A DNA stretch of 10,635 bases from Phycisphaerales bacterium (GCA_028288775.1 JAQGHP010000801.1:1-10635); one strand, 5' to 3'. Shown: positions 1 through 6,613, counted from the stretch's first letter. The notes: generated from the letters alone by a model not told the origin. Numbers and translations: made by a program.

Positions 1-11
1 TGAGAATGTAG

Positions 12-66
12 CGCGGGCGTACTCGCCCGCCGCGTGCAGCTAACCGGTGGGCGAGTACGCCCACCC
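12..66. repeat. Inverted pair of palindromic repeats
   Basis: Two copies of a 14-bp GC-rich motif, gggcgtactcgccc at 15-28 and its exact reverse complement gggcgagtacgccc at 49-62, lie 20 bp apart. Each arm is also a hairpin on its own (gggcg pairs with cgccc around a 4-base loop), and the two arms can pair with each other. This is a REP/BIME-like arrangement. It sits upstream of the channel gene; it could act as a transcription terminator for a gene to the left of the window or be a dispersed repeat. No run of T follows, so a classical intrinsic terminator is not supported. Confidence 0.7.
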
Positions 67-145
67 GACCTAGCCGGCAGCGGCGCGTTCGCAAGAGCGA
101 TGGAGCGTGTTGTAAAAATCGCGGTCACTGACGCACCACGCTTTC

Positions 146-181
146 ACCCTCACCCCGGCCCTCTCCCTGGGAGGGAGAGGG
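146..181. repeat. Dispersed CCCTCACCCCGGCCCTCTCCC-type hairpin repeat
   Basis: The motif ccctcaccccggccctctcc followed by a perfect hairpin (ccctctccct at 159-168, loop ggg, agggagaggg at 172-181) ends 22 bp before the channel start codon. I recall this motif as a common intergenic repeat in high-GC bacteria; that memory is not checked here. The hairpin would lie in the 5' leader of the channel mRNA if transcription starts upstream of it. Confidence 0.65.
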
Positions 182-203
182 AGTAAGAGCAAGAGCAAAA
201 ACA

Positions 204-656
204 ATGTCCCTCAAAGACGATCTCATTTCCCTGGGCATCCAACTCCCCGAAGACTTTTCGCTGGACGAGTGGATGGCTCGCCTCACCGACCACCCCGGCC
301 GCAATACGGCGGCGGCGGTGGCCCTTAGCGCGCTCCTCTTCTACACCGCCGAGCGACGGCACAATCCCAAGGTCAACGACCTCTGGGACGCCGCGGTCTA
401 TTGCTCGACGTGCCTCTCCGTCGGCTACGGCGACATCTTCGCCAAAACCCCCTTGGGCAAAATCATCGGCACCACCCTGATGACCATCGGCCCCGCCCTC
501 TCCGGGGCAACGCTCGACGGCGCGGCCAAGGCCCGCCACGACCAGGCGGAACAAACGCAGCAAGAGGTGCTCGAAACGCTAAAGCAAATCCTCGCCCGGC
601 TGGAGGGCACGGCGGAGGACACATCGACCGGAGTCCGAGAAACAGAACGCGCATGA
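204..656 (+). CDS. Small two-helix potassium channel-like protein
   Basis: A 150-residue protein with the plan of a minimal ion-channel pore of the Ion_trans_2 (2TM K+ channel) family. A hydrophobic helix lies at about residues 35-49, a pore helix at 58-70, and the selectivity-filter motif SVGYGD at 72-77 inside TCLSVGYGDI. A second hydrophobic helix spans about 84-104. The filter matches the TVGYGD signature of K+ channels with S for T at its first position, so selective potassium passage across the inner membrane as a tetramer is likely. Residues 106-134 are charged and Gln-rich with heptad-like spacing, so they probably form a coiled coil. No ligand-binding or RCK domain is present. The first helix is short for a full membrane span. 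The start is preceded only by a weak purine-rich stretch (aagag, 8 nt upstream). The gene stands alone, with repeats on both sides; its physiological role cannot be read from the context. Confidence 0.75.
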   Translation: MSLKDDLISLGIQLPEDFSLDEWMARLTDHPGRNTAAAVALSALLFYTAERRHNPKVNDLWDAAVYCSTCLSVGYGDIFAKTPLGKIIGTTLMTIGPALSGATLDGAAKARHDQAEQTQQEVLETLKQILARLEGTAEDTSTGVRETERA

Positions 657-982
657 TCGCTGCCGCTGCATGGGCGGTATGTAGTGACATTGCGGCCCGC
701 CCATGGTCACGGTACGCCATAAGTTCGGCCAGTATCCCAGTCGAAGGAACCCGAGCGAAGCGATTCTTCCGCGCCGTTGGAATGACCGCGGTGCGGATAA
801 CCGCGAAGCCGCGAAGGGCGCGAAGGCAGACGCGAAGAAATGCCAATGCATCGCGCCAAGGCCGCCAAGAAGCCAAGAACGCCAAGGAATTCGTGGATTT
901 GGCTTTCAGAGGGAATAAGGGCCGGGCGCGAAATTTCACGTCCGACTTCGCCCCTTCGTCCCTTCGCGGTAATCTATTGGGC
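657..982. repeat. Repeat-filled gap before glcE
   Basis: No convincing gene is seen in this 326-bp stretch. It contains two blocks of degenerate 8-10-bp periodic repeats: CCGCGAAG-type units at 799-840 and CGCCAAG-type units at 852-889. An inverted counterpart of the first block lies at 946-973 (cttcgccccttcgtccct followed by tcgcggtaat). The outer blocks, aaccgcgaag... and ...cttcgcggtaa, are therefore imperfect inverted repeats about 105 bp apart. Open frames cross the region only because it is GC-rich; their translations are Arg/Lys-rich and low in complexity, and show nothing of the missing GlcE N-terminus. Confidence 0.7.
970..982 (+). promoter_or_regulatory. Possible -10 box of a leaderless glcE transcript
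   Basis: TAATCT at 970-975 lies 7 nt before the GTG at 983, and no Shine-Dalgarno sequence is visible there. This spacing would place the transcription start at or next to the start codon. No good -35 box is seen. The box overlaps the end of the inverted periodic repeat, so it may be accidental. Confidence 0.3.
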
Positions 983-2347
983 GTGAGCGAATCCCGCCCC
1001 CCACATGTTCCTCTCGTCGCGCCTGGAGAGATTGATCTTCATGTGAGCGACATGACCGCGACGTTTGCCGCGGACGTCACGCTCGGCGCCGCGCAGGGGA
1101 AGCTGGCTGAAGTCGGACAGTGGCTGCCCGTCGATGGGGACGGGGATTCCGCGCTCGGCGACCTCATCGCCTTCAACTCCACCGGGCCACTGCGGCTTGG
1201 GTATGGGGCCTGGCGCGATTTGCTTCTGGGGGTGCAGTTCGCTAACGGGCGCGGGGAATTGATATCCGCCGGGGGGCGGACGATGAAGAACGTCGCGGGG
1301 TATGACCTGACGAAATTCATGGTCGGGTCGGCGGGCGTGTTTGGAAGAATCGTGACGCTTACCGTGCGGACCTACCGCCGGCCCGCGGGGGCGCTGGTGG
1401 CGCGACACCCGGCCGAAGTGGGGATTCTCAATCGTCTGATGACTACGCCGTTGCGGCCACAGTGGGCGATGCTCACCGCGGATGCGCTGCTGTGCGGTTA
1501 CCTTGGGGACGAGCGCACGGTCGAATATTTCCGTTCAGCCCTGGGGCAATCGGAGCCGTTGGCCATCGAGGAGCGGAGCGTGGAGGAGGACATGGCCGTG
1601 CGTGGCGAACTGTGGCAGGCGCGCGGGATGCTCACCTATCGAGCGGCGGTGCCGCCGATGCGCATCGGGGATTTTGTCGGCAAAGCCGGCGGCGAATGGG
1701 TCGCGGACGCAGCGTTTGGAATCGTGCTGGGTTCCGAAGTTCAGGCCGATCGCATCGCGCCCATAGGCGAAGTCGCACAAAGCGTCGGCGGCTCCGTACG
1801 CTTCCTGCGTCGCGCCGAATCGACCGAGCAAGTGGCCGGCGTCGCGCATGGCCGCCTGACGAGCCCCCACCCCAACCCACCCCCGGAGTACCGGGGGAGG
1901 GAGCAAGAGGGGGCGCCGCCCGCAAGTGATGGCCACGCCCCGGGTGCCAAGTCATCGGGGCTCCCTATTTCCCCCTTTTTCGTTACGCCCGGGGAGCAAT
2001 ATGGGGTGCCGCCCACAAAACACGGCCACGCGCCCGGCGACGAGTCGGGGTCTCCTCTTTCCCCCTTCCTTGGTACGCCGGGGGAGCAAAAGGGAGCGCC
2101 GCCTACAAGAGATGGCCGCGCCGTCGGCGACGAATCGGGGCTCACTCTTTCCCCCTCCTCCGGTACTCCGGGGGAGGGCCGGGGTTGGGATTCCACGCTT
2201 ACTACCACAGGAGCGTCCCGTTCCCCCGGCGACCTCTCCCTGGCCGACTTCTCGACAAATCCGATTGAACGACAAATAATTGAACGACTGAAACACGCAT
2301 TCGATCCGGACGGCACGCTGAACCCCTTACCTTGGCAAACCCGTTGA
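983..2347 (+). CDS. glcE: Glycolate oxidase FAD-binding subunit GlcE, N-terminally short, with repeat insert
   Basis: GlcE is the second flavin-type subunit of the membrane-associated GlcDEF glycolate oxidase, which turns glycolate into glyoxylate. The family match is clear. MKNVAGYDL at residues 101-109 and the following FMVGS motif correspond to the core of the PCMH-type FAD domain, GQWLPVD precedes it, and the C-terminus FDPDGTLNPLP resembles the DPxGxxNP end of the family. Two things are odd. First, about 50 residues of the usual N-terminus, including the glycine-rich FAD loop, are missing: the protein begins just before the strand IDLHVSDMTATF. Second, residues about 293-412 are a Pro/Gly-rich insert made of 30-31-residue tandem repeats; without it the protein would be about 335 residues, near the 350 of E. 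coli GlcE. The GTG at 983 is chosen because it follows the repeat block and keeps the first conserved strand; ATG 1052 would cut into it. The open frame runs back to 401 without support. Stop overlaps glcF. Function may be impaired. Confidence 0.75.
   Translation: MSESRPPHVPLVAPGEIDLHVSDMTATFAADVTLGAAQGKLAEVGQWLPVDGDGDSALGDLIAFNSTGPLRLGYGAWRDLLLGVQFANGRGELISAGGRTMKNVAGYDLTKFMVGSAGVFGRIVTLTVRTYRRPAGALVARHPAEVGILNRLMTTPLRPQWAMLTADALLCGYLGDERTVEYFRSALGQSEPLAIEERSVEEDMAVRGELWQARGMLTYRAAVPPMRIGDFVGKAGGEWVADAAFGIVLGSEVQADRIAPIGEVAQSVGGSVRFLRRAESTEQVAGVAHGRLTSPHPNPPPEYRGREQEGAPPASDGHAPGAKSSGLPISPFFVTPGEQYGVPPTKHGHAPGDESGSPLSPFLGTPGEQKGAPPTRDGRAVGDESGLTLSPSSGTPGEGRGWDSTLTTTGASRSPGDLSLADFSTNPIERQIIERLKHAFDPDGTLNPLPWQTR
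1859..2190 (+). repeat. In-frame tandem repeat of 93/90/90 bp inside glcE
   Basis: The landmark gggagcaa/gggaggg recurs at 1899, 1992, 2082 and 2172, giving spacings of 93, 90 and 90 bp, all multiples of three. Each unit carries a hairpin-like core such as cccccgg-agta-ccggggg (1880-1897). The encoded units share the pattern TPGEQ.GVPP..GHAPGDESG.PLSPF. The segment looks like an amplified copy of a dispersed palindromic repeat that has stayed translatable. It lies between the last recognisable part of the GlcE C-terminal domain and the final conserved helix. Confidence 0.85.
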
Positions 2348-3684
2348 ACGCTCCCCTTCCCGTCCTCAAAAATCCCGCCTCGGATTCGCCGCTGACGCTT
2401 GACCCGCGGACGTACGAGCGCGGCCTCGGCTGCGTCCACTGCGGCTTATGCCTGCCGGCCTGCCCGACGTATGTCATGACCGGGCACGAGGCGGATTCGC
2501 CGCGGGGGCGGATCCAACTGATGCTCGGGCTGTCGGATGGGAAAATCGAAGCGACGCAGTCCGTCCGCGAACACCTGGACCTGTGCCTCGATTGCCGGGG
2601 TTGCGAGACCGCCTGCCCCAGCGGCGTCGTCTATCACGAGCTGATCGAAGAAACTCGCGCCCGCCTCGCGGCCACGCAAACGCTCACCGCTCAGGGCCGG
2701 CTGATGCGCCGGCTCTTTTTCAATATCTTCGTCCACCCCGCGCGTCTGAAGCTCGCCCTGCTGCCCGCGCGGATGCTTCAGAAGATGGGCGTCTATCCGC
2801 TGCTTCGCCGGCTGGGATTGTTCAAGATGCTTCCGTCGCAATTGAGGAAGATGGAACAAATGCTTCCCGAATCGGGGAGGTTATGGCCACGGCGGCTGCC
2901 TTCCGAAACTCAGCACTCAGCCCTCAGCACTCAGCACTCTTCAGTCACGGTGGGCTTCTTCGCGGGCTGCATCGGCGCGGTGATGTTCGATGAGGTGAAT
3001 CGCAAGGCGGTGGAGCTGTTAGCTGCGTGCGGCGCGCGAGTGCTTGCGCCGCGGGTGCAGGTTTGTTGCGGCGCGATTCATCATCATAACGGGGCGCACC
3101 ATCCCGCCGAGGAAATGGCCCGGCGGAACATCGACGCGTTTGTGCCGAAGGAGGGTCCGCCGGTGGACTTCATCGTCACGACGGTTGCCGGCTGCGGCGC
3201 GATGTTGCGTGAGTATGACGTACTCCTGCGCGATGATCCTCCCTACGCGCAGCGTGCGCGGGACTTCGTTTCGCGCGTGCGCGACGTGACCGAGGTTCTG
3301 GCGGAGCTGGGTCTGCCGGAAATGAAGCATCGTGTTCACGAAACGATCACGTACCACGATGCCTGCCACCTGGCCCACGCGCAGAAGGTGACGGCGGCCC
3401 CGCGAAAGCTACTGGCGATGGTGCCGGGGCTCACGACTGTGCCACTGCCCGAGAGCGACATGTGCTGCGGTGCGGCCGGCACGTACAACCTGACGCAGCC
3501 GGAGATGGCGACGCAACTGGCCGGGCGGAAGCTGGACAACATCGCTTCGACCGGTGCGGCGACGTGCGTTACGGGGAACGTGGGGTGTGCGATGCAGATC
3601 CGTTCCGAGGCTACTGCACGCGGACAGGCGCTGCGCGTGGTGCATCCGGTTGAGCTGTTGCATCGGGCGGTATTCGGCGATTGA
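2332..3684 (+). CDS. glcF: Glycolate oxidase iron-sulfur subunit GlcF
   Basis: A 450-residue iron-sulfur subunit of glycolate oxidase that passes electrons from the flavin subunits towards the membrane quinone pool. Two 4Fe-4S ferredoxin clusters are complete: CVHCGLCLPACP (Cys 34, 37, 40, 44) and CLDCRGCETACP (Cys 85, 88, 91, 95). Two CCG domains follow. The first has Cys213 in FFAGC and CCG at 245-247; the second has Cys345 in DACH, CCG at 378-380 and Cys419 in NVGC. E. coli GlcF is about 407 residues; part of the excess is a low-complexity linker (about 193-204) made by a 7-bp repeat. The start is a TTG at 2332, which overlaps glcE by 16 bp. The TTG at 2344 (446 residues) is as likely, because its TTGA overlap with the glcE stop is typical of translational coupling. 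No Shine-Dalgarno sequence is visible for either. The overlap shows cotranscription with glcE. All metal ligands are intact. Confidence 0.92.
   Translation: MANPLNAPLPVLKNPASDSPLTLDPRTYERGLGCVHCGLCLPACPTYVMTGHEADSPRGRIQLMLGLSDGKIEATQSVREHLDLCLDCRGCETACPSGVVYHELIEETRARLAATQTLTAQGRLMRRLFFNIFVHPARLKLALLPARMLQKMGVYPLLRRLGLFKMLPSQLRKMEQMLPESGRLWPRRLPSETQHSALSTQHSSVTVGFFAGCIGAVMFDEVNRKAVELLAACGARVLAPRVQVCCGAIHHHNGAHHPAEEMARRNIDAFVPKEGPPVDFIVTTVAGCGAMLREYDVLLRDDPPYAQRARDFVSRVRDVTEVLAELGLPEMKHRVHETITYHDACHLAHAQKVTAAPRKLLAMVPGLTTVPLPESDMCCGAAGTYNLTQPEMATQLAGRKLDNIASTGAATCVTGNVGCAMQIRSEATARGQALRVVHPVELLHRAVFGD
2908..2944 (+). repeat. 7-bp tandem repeat (actcagc) inside glcF
   Basis: About five copies of actcagc occur in a row, with one cctcagc variant and a decayed last copy. 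Since 7 bp is not a multiple of three, the protein period is seven residues; it reads TQHSALSTQHSS at residues 193-204. It sits in the linker between the ferredoxin part and the first CCG domain of GlcF, where an insert would be tolerated. Confidence 0.85.
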
Positions 3685-3742
3685 CACGAACGACGGGGAC
3701 ACGTCGATTGCAATGGATCGTGTACTATCCCATGCGCTTGAG

Positions 3743-3794
3743 CGATTTCGCCTTAAATTTTCGCTGCGGTCGAAATCGCCCCGCAAGCGGGGCG
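3743..3794. terminator. Inverted repeats between convergent genes, possible bidirectional terminator
   Basis: The space between the convergent glcF and the secreted protein gene holds two nested structures. cgatttcg at 3743-3750 pairs with cgaaatcg at 3771-3778. A strong GC hairpin at 3777-3794 (cgcccc pairing with ggggcg around gcaagc) follows directly. There is no T-run on either side (tatataaa follows), so it may stop transcription from both sides only as a stable hairpin. The two stems share bases at 3777-3778, so they would compete. Confidence 0.5.
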
Positions 3795-3880
3795 GCTATA
3801 TAAACAAATGCTCTGGCCACACGGGCTTTGGCCGCGCGAGTGCGGTAAACACGCGGCGCGTCAATCAATGGGAATCCGTT

Positions 3881-4846
3881 TCAGAATCCGCCGGGGATTC
3901 CGCCCGGCGTGGGGACGCCGCCGACGCCGGGGAGGTGGGGTTTGGGGAGTCCGTTGGCGTCGGTGTCGGAGGCGGGTCGGACGGGGCGCTGGGCGACCGG
4001 GCGGGGCTCGGGCTCGATGGCGCGGAGCCAGAGACGGTCGCCGTCTTCCTGGGTTCGGACGAACACGGGGCTGCCGATTTTCAGCTTTCGGGCCGCGGCC
4101 AGCACCCTGGCATCCGTCACCCATTTGTCGTCCTGCATCTTGCCGGGGACGAGCGCGACGATCGTCTTTCCGCCTGCCTCAATCTGCACGGCGTTGCCCT
4201 TCTGGCCGTTGACGTTTGCGGATTCCACCTTCAGCAGTTTTCCGCCCGTGGGTTCGGACCACGGGAGGATTGCGACGAGCGCCGGCGGGCTGCCGGGTGC
4301 TACGTCCGCCCAGACCGAATCCCCCGCCTTGAGTGGGTTGAGAGCCGACTCGAGCAACGGATCGGACTTGCCGTCCTTGTCGGCGGCCAATCGAAAATTG
4401 TTCTTCTCCCCAAACTTGCTGAGTACGACCACGGGGTGATCGGCGGCCGCCTTCGCCGGCTGCACTTCCATAAAGACGTAGCCATTAGGAGTTTGCTCGC
4501 CGGGCTTGAAGGCGTAGGGCGCGATGGACGTCAGCGTGAGGCTGCCGTCGGCGGCGTCGCCGCTGACTTGGATGAGGTCGCCGGGCTTGAGGGCTTTCAC
4601 AACGCCCGCCTGCTGCGGATCGGGATCGAAGCGGTCGGCGGTCTTGTTGGGGACGATTAGCCGCGATGGCTTCCCGCCCTTGGGCGCCTCGGCAATGACC
4701 AGCAAATGATCCTGCGCTGCGACCTTGGCCCGGGTGGAACTTTTGAAGCGGAGAACCTGCTCTTCGCCGGCCATTGCGGGAGACGCAAGACCGATGGCCA
4801 ATGCGACGCAGACTCCGAAACGGATCGCGGTCGAGGAGAAATTCAT
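3881..4846 (-). CDS. Secreted protein with three internal beta-type repeats, function unknown
   Basis: A 321-residue exported protein. It has a clear Sec signal peptide: basic start, hydrophobic core VCVALAIGLASP, likely cut after ASPAMA at residue 26. I do not recognise the family. The mature part contains three copies of a pattern LKxGdxvxv...LxxIxP: LKPGDLIQVSG to SIAPY (86-111), LKAGDSVWADV to AILPW (172-196) and LKIGSPVFVRT to AIEPE (255-280). The period is about 85 residues, so three similar small beta domains are likely. The end (about 280-321) is Pro/Gly-rich (PGVGGVPTPGGIPGGF) and probably disordered. The start is well defined: GGAGGC at 4856-4851 lies 4 nt before the ATG. A location outside the cytoplasmic membrane is expected. 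The gene is convergent with glcF and separated from the fuconate dehydratase gene by 462 bp of repeats, so it is probably its own transcription unit. A carbohydrate- or cell-wall-related role would only be a guess. Confidence 0.8.
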   Translation of the reverse strand: MNFSSTAIRFGVCVALAIGLASPAMAGEEQVLRFKSSTRAKVAAQDHLLVIAEAPKGGKPSRLIVPNKTADRFDPDPQQAGVVKALKPGDLIQVSGDAADGSLTLTSIAPYAFKPGEQTPNGYVFMEVQPAKAAADHPVVVLSKFGEKNNFRLAADKDGKSDPLLESALNPLKAGDSVWADVAPGSPPALVAILPWSEPTGGKLLKVESANVNGQKGNAVQIEAGGKTIVALVPGKMQDDKWVTDARVLAAARKLKIGSPVFVRTQEDGDRLWLRAIEPEPRPVAQRPVRPASDTDANGLPKPHLPGVGGVPTPGGIPGGF

Positions 4847-4944
4847 AAGAGCCTCCGGCCATAGGGTAACGGTAGATCTACCTTGAGGCTATCGAATTTA
4901 TGATCGGACGCCTTTCGCCATGGCAATCTTTTCAAGCCCACAGA

Positions 4945-5033
4945 CCCAGCCCCGGAGGGGCGTAAGACCTTAGCTCTCGGCGCGAGCCGTTGGGAAAGGC
5001 CATGCGAATCATTCAGCCCCGGAGGGGCGTAAG
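4945..5033 (+). repeat. Composite GC-rich repeat, left copy
   Basis: This unit consists of cagccccggaggggcgtaag, then accttagct, then a ggcgcgagcc palindrome core (4945-4994), about 20 bp of spacer, and a second short copy of the 20-bp motif (5014-5033). The core ccccggagggg is a near-palindrome. The right-hand copy at 5181-5270 is its reverse complement with matching internal spacing (66 against 68 bp). Confidence 0.8.
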
Positions 5034-5180
5034 TAGCGGGGAATCGAAACGGGGAATGGTCGTGCATGTGCATGTGGAATCGCGAGGCGCGGACCTTCGA
5101 TCCGCCGCGGCCCGGCTCTGCACGCATTTCGTTTGAAGACCCCTTCTGATCACCAAGGATCGCATGGAACGTCTACGCTT

Positions 5181-5270
5181 CTTACACCCGTCCGGGGCTG
5201 GTCGGTTACTTTCGCAATTTTCCCACGGCTCGCGCCGTGGGCTAAGGTCTTACGCCCCTCCGGGGCTGGG
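5181..5270 (-). repeat. Composite GC-rich repeat, right inverted copy
   Basis: This is the reverse complement of the left unit: a short degenerate copy (5181-5200, cttacacccgtccggggctg) and a long copy (5222-5270) with ccacggctcgcgccgtgg followed by gctaaggtcttacgcccctc. It ends about 40 bp after the stop codon of the fuconate dehydratase gene, where its hairpins could help end that transcript. Confidence 0.8.
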
Positions 5271-5308
5271 GCTCTCATACTTCTAAGCAGAACCCGCCGT
5301 AACCGCCG

Positions 5309-6613
5309 CTATTTCTTCCACGCGTTTCCGGCCGGATACTCATACTCTGCCAGCGACTGCGGCTTCATCGTGATGCTGTAACCGGGCGCGGTCGGGATGC
5401 AATAGCGGCTGTCGCGCACGCGGACGGGATCGACGAAATGCTCGTGCAGGTGATCGACGTATTCCAGCACGCGGCCTTCCGTGGTGCCGCTTACCGCGAT
5501 GTAATCGAGGAAGGAGATGTGCTGGGCGTACTCGCAGAGGCCGACACCGCCGGCATGGGGGCAGACGGGGACGTTGAACTTCGCCGCCATGAGCAGGACG
5601 GCGAGCACCTCGTTCACCCCGCCCATGCGGCAGGTGTCCACCTGGCAGAAGCGAATGGCGTTCGCCTGCAGCAGTTGCTTGAAGATCACGCGGTTCTGGC
5701 AGGCTTCGCCCGTGGCGACGCCGATGCCAAATTCTTCCATCGCGCGGGCGATCTTCGCGTGGCCAAGCACGTCGTCGGGGCTCGTCGGCTCCTCGATCCA
5801 CCAGGGGTTGAACTCGGCGATGGATCGCATCTGATGGATTGCTTCATCCACGTCCCAGCACTGGTTGGCGTCCATCATCAGCGTACGGCCCGGGCCGATG
5901 GCATCGCGCATCAGCGCGGCGCGACGGCGATTGGCTTGCAGGTCCTGCCCTACTTTCATTTTGAAATGTGTCCACCCCGCCGCCAGCGCTTCATCGCATA
6001 GGCGACGGACCTTTTCGTCGCTATAGCCCAGCCAGCCGGTGGAGGTGGTGTAGGCGGGGTAGCCGACGTCGTGGGCCAGTGCCTCGCGCTGAGCTTTCGT
6101 GGGAGCGAGTTTTGTCAGCAGATCGATCGCCTCGCGCTCGGTGAGGGCATCGGTGATGTAGCTGAAGTCGATGCACGCGGCCAATCGCTCGGGCGGCAAA
6201 TCGGCCAGCAGCTTCCACAGCGGCTTCCCCTCGCGCTTGGCCCACAAATCCCACACCGCGTTAAGGACCGCGCCCGTTGCCATGTGGAGGATGCCCTTCT
6301 CCGGGCCAAGCCATCGAAGCTGGTTGTCTAAAGTGAGGTCGCGATACAAGCCGCGCATGTCGGCGGTGATCGACTCCAGCGTGCGGCCGACGACGTGGTG
6401 CTTGATCGCGTGGACCGCCGCGACGCACAACTCGTTGCCCCGGCCATTGGTGAACGTGATGCCGTGGCCCTCCGGGCCGTTGGCGTCGTCGGTTTCGAGC
6501 GTGACGTAGGTGGCCGAGTAGTCGCCGGCGTTCAGGGCGTCGGAGCCGTCCTGGTTGCGCGAGGTGGGGTAGCGGATGTCGCGGACGGTCAGGTCGGTGA
6601 GGGTGAGCGGCAT
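5309..6613 (-). CDS. L-fuconate dehydratase
   Basis: An enolase-superfamily acid-sugar dehydratase of 434 residues. It removes water from L-fuconate to give 2-keto-3-deoxy-L-fuconate in the oxidative, non-phosphorylating L-fucose pathway of the cytoplasm. It resembles Xanthomonas campestris FucD (441 residues) along its whole length, for example in FPTSR/YPTSR near the start, LRWLGPEKG, GYPAYTTS.GWLGYSDEK and WIEEPTSPDDVLGHA. The catalytic set is complete: K218 and K220 (KMK), Mg ligands D248, E274 and E303, the D326-H353 dyad, and E384. The start at 6613 (MPLTLTDLTVRDIRYP) fits the family N-terminus. The longer open frame to 6772 translates simple repeats and is rejected. There is no Shine-Dalgarno sequence; TACCCT lies 7 nt before the ATG. 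No other fucose-pathway gene is in the window. Rhamnonate- or galactarate-type activity is less likely because of the close FucD match. Confidence 0.93.
   Translation of the reverse strand: MPLTLTDLTVRDIRYPTSRNQDGSDALNAGDYSATYVTLETDDANGPEGHGITFTNGRGNELCVAAVHAIKHHVVGRTLESITADMRGLYRDLTLDNQLRWLGPEKGILHMATGAVLNAVWDLWAKREGKPLWKLLADLPPERLAACIDFSYITDALTEREAIDLLTKLAPTKAQREALAHDVGYPAYTTSTGWLGYSDEKVRRLCDEALAAGWTHFKMKVGQDLQANRRRAALMRDAIGPGRTLMMDANQCWDVDEAIHQMRSIAEFNPWWIEEPTSPDDVLGHAKIARAMEEFGIGVATGEACQNRVIFKQLLQANAIRFCQVDTCRMGGVNEVLAVLLMAAKFNVPVCPHAGGVGLCEYAQHISFLDYIAVSGTTEGRVLEYVDHLHEHFVDPVRVRDSRYCIPTAPGYSITMKPQSLAEYEYPAGNAWKK

Larger units (their letters stand above)
4847..5308. repeat. Repeat-filled gap between secreted protein and fuconate dehydratase genes
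   Basis: No gene is supported in this 462-bp stretch. It contains a 20-bp motif cagccccggaggggcgtaag twice in forward orientation (4948-4967, 5014-5033) and twice reversed (5181-5200 with a few changes, 5249-5268). The outer copies extend into a second palindrome of the type ggcgcgagcc (4978-4994 and 5222-5240). The order long, short, then reversed short, reversed long makes an imperfect inverted array around a centre of about 147 bp (5034-5180). The remaining sequence would hold the 5' region of the secreted protein gene, but no clear promoter is visible. Confidence 0.75.

Noticed and set aside
401..982. Open frame extending glcE upstream to 401
   Set aside because: It overlaps the channel gene in another frame and then translates periodic repeats; nothing in it resembles the GlcE N-terminus.
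1859..2190. CRISPR array
   Set aside because: The units are 90-93 bp, diverged throughout and lack the alternation of identical repeats with unique spacers.
3554..4660. 368-residue plus-strand open frame
   Set aside because: It is antisense to the secreted protein gene, which has a signal peptide and ribosome binding site, and it overlaps the end of glcF.
4847..5127. 94-residue minus-strand open frame upstream of the secreted protein gene
   Set aside because: It is made of the composite palindromic repeat and overlaps the ribosome binding site of the secreted protein gene.
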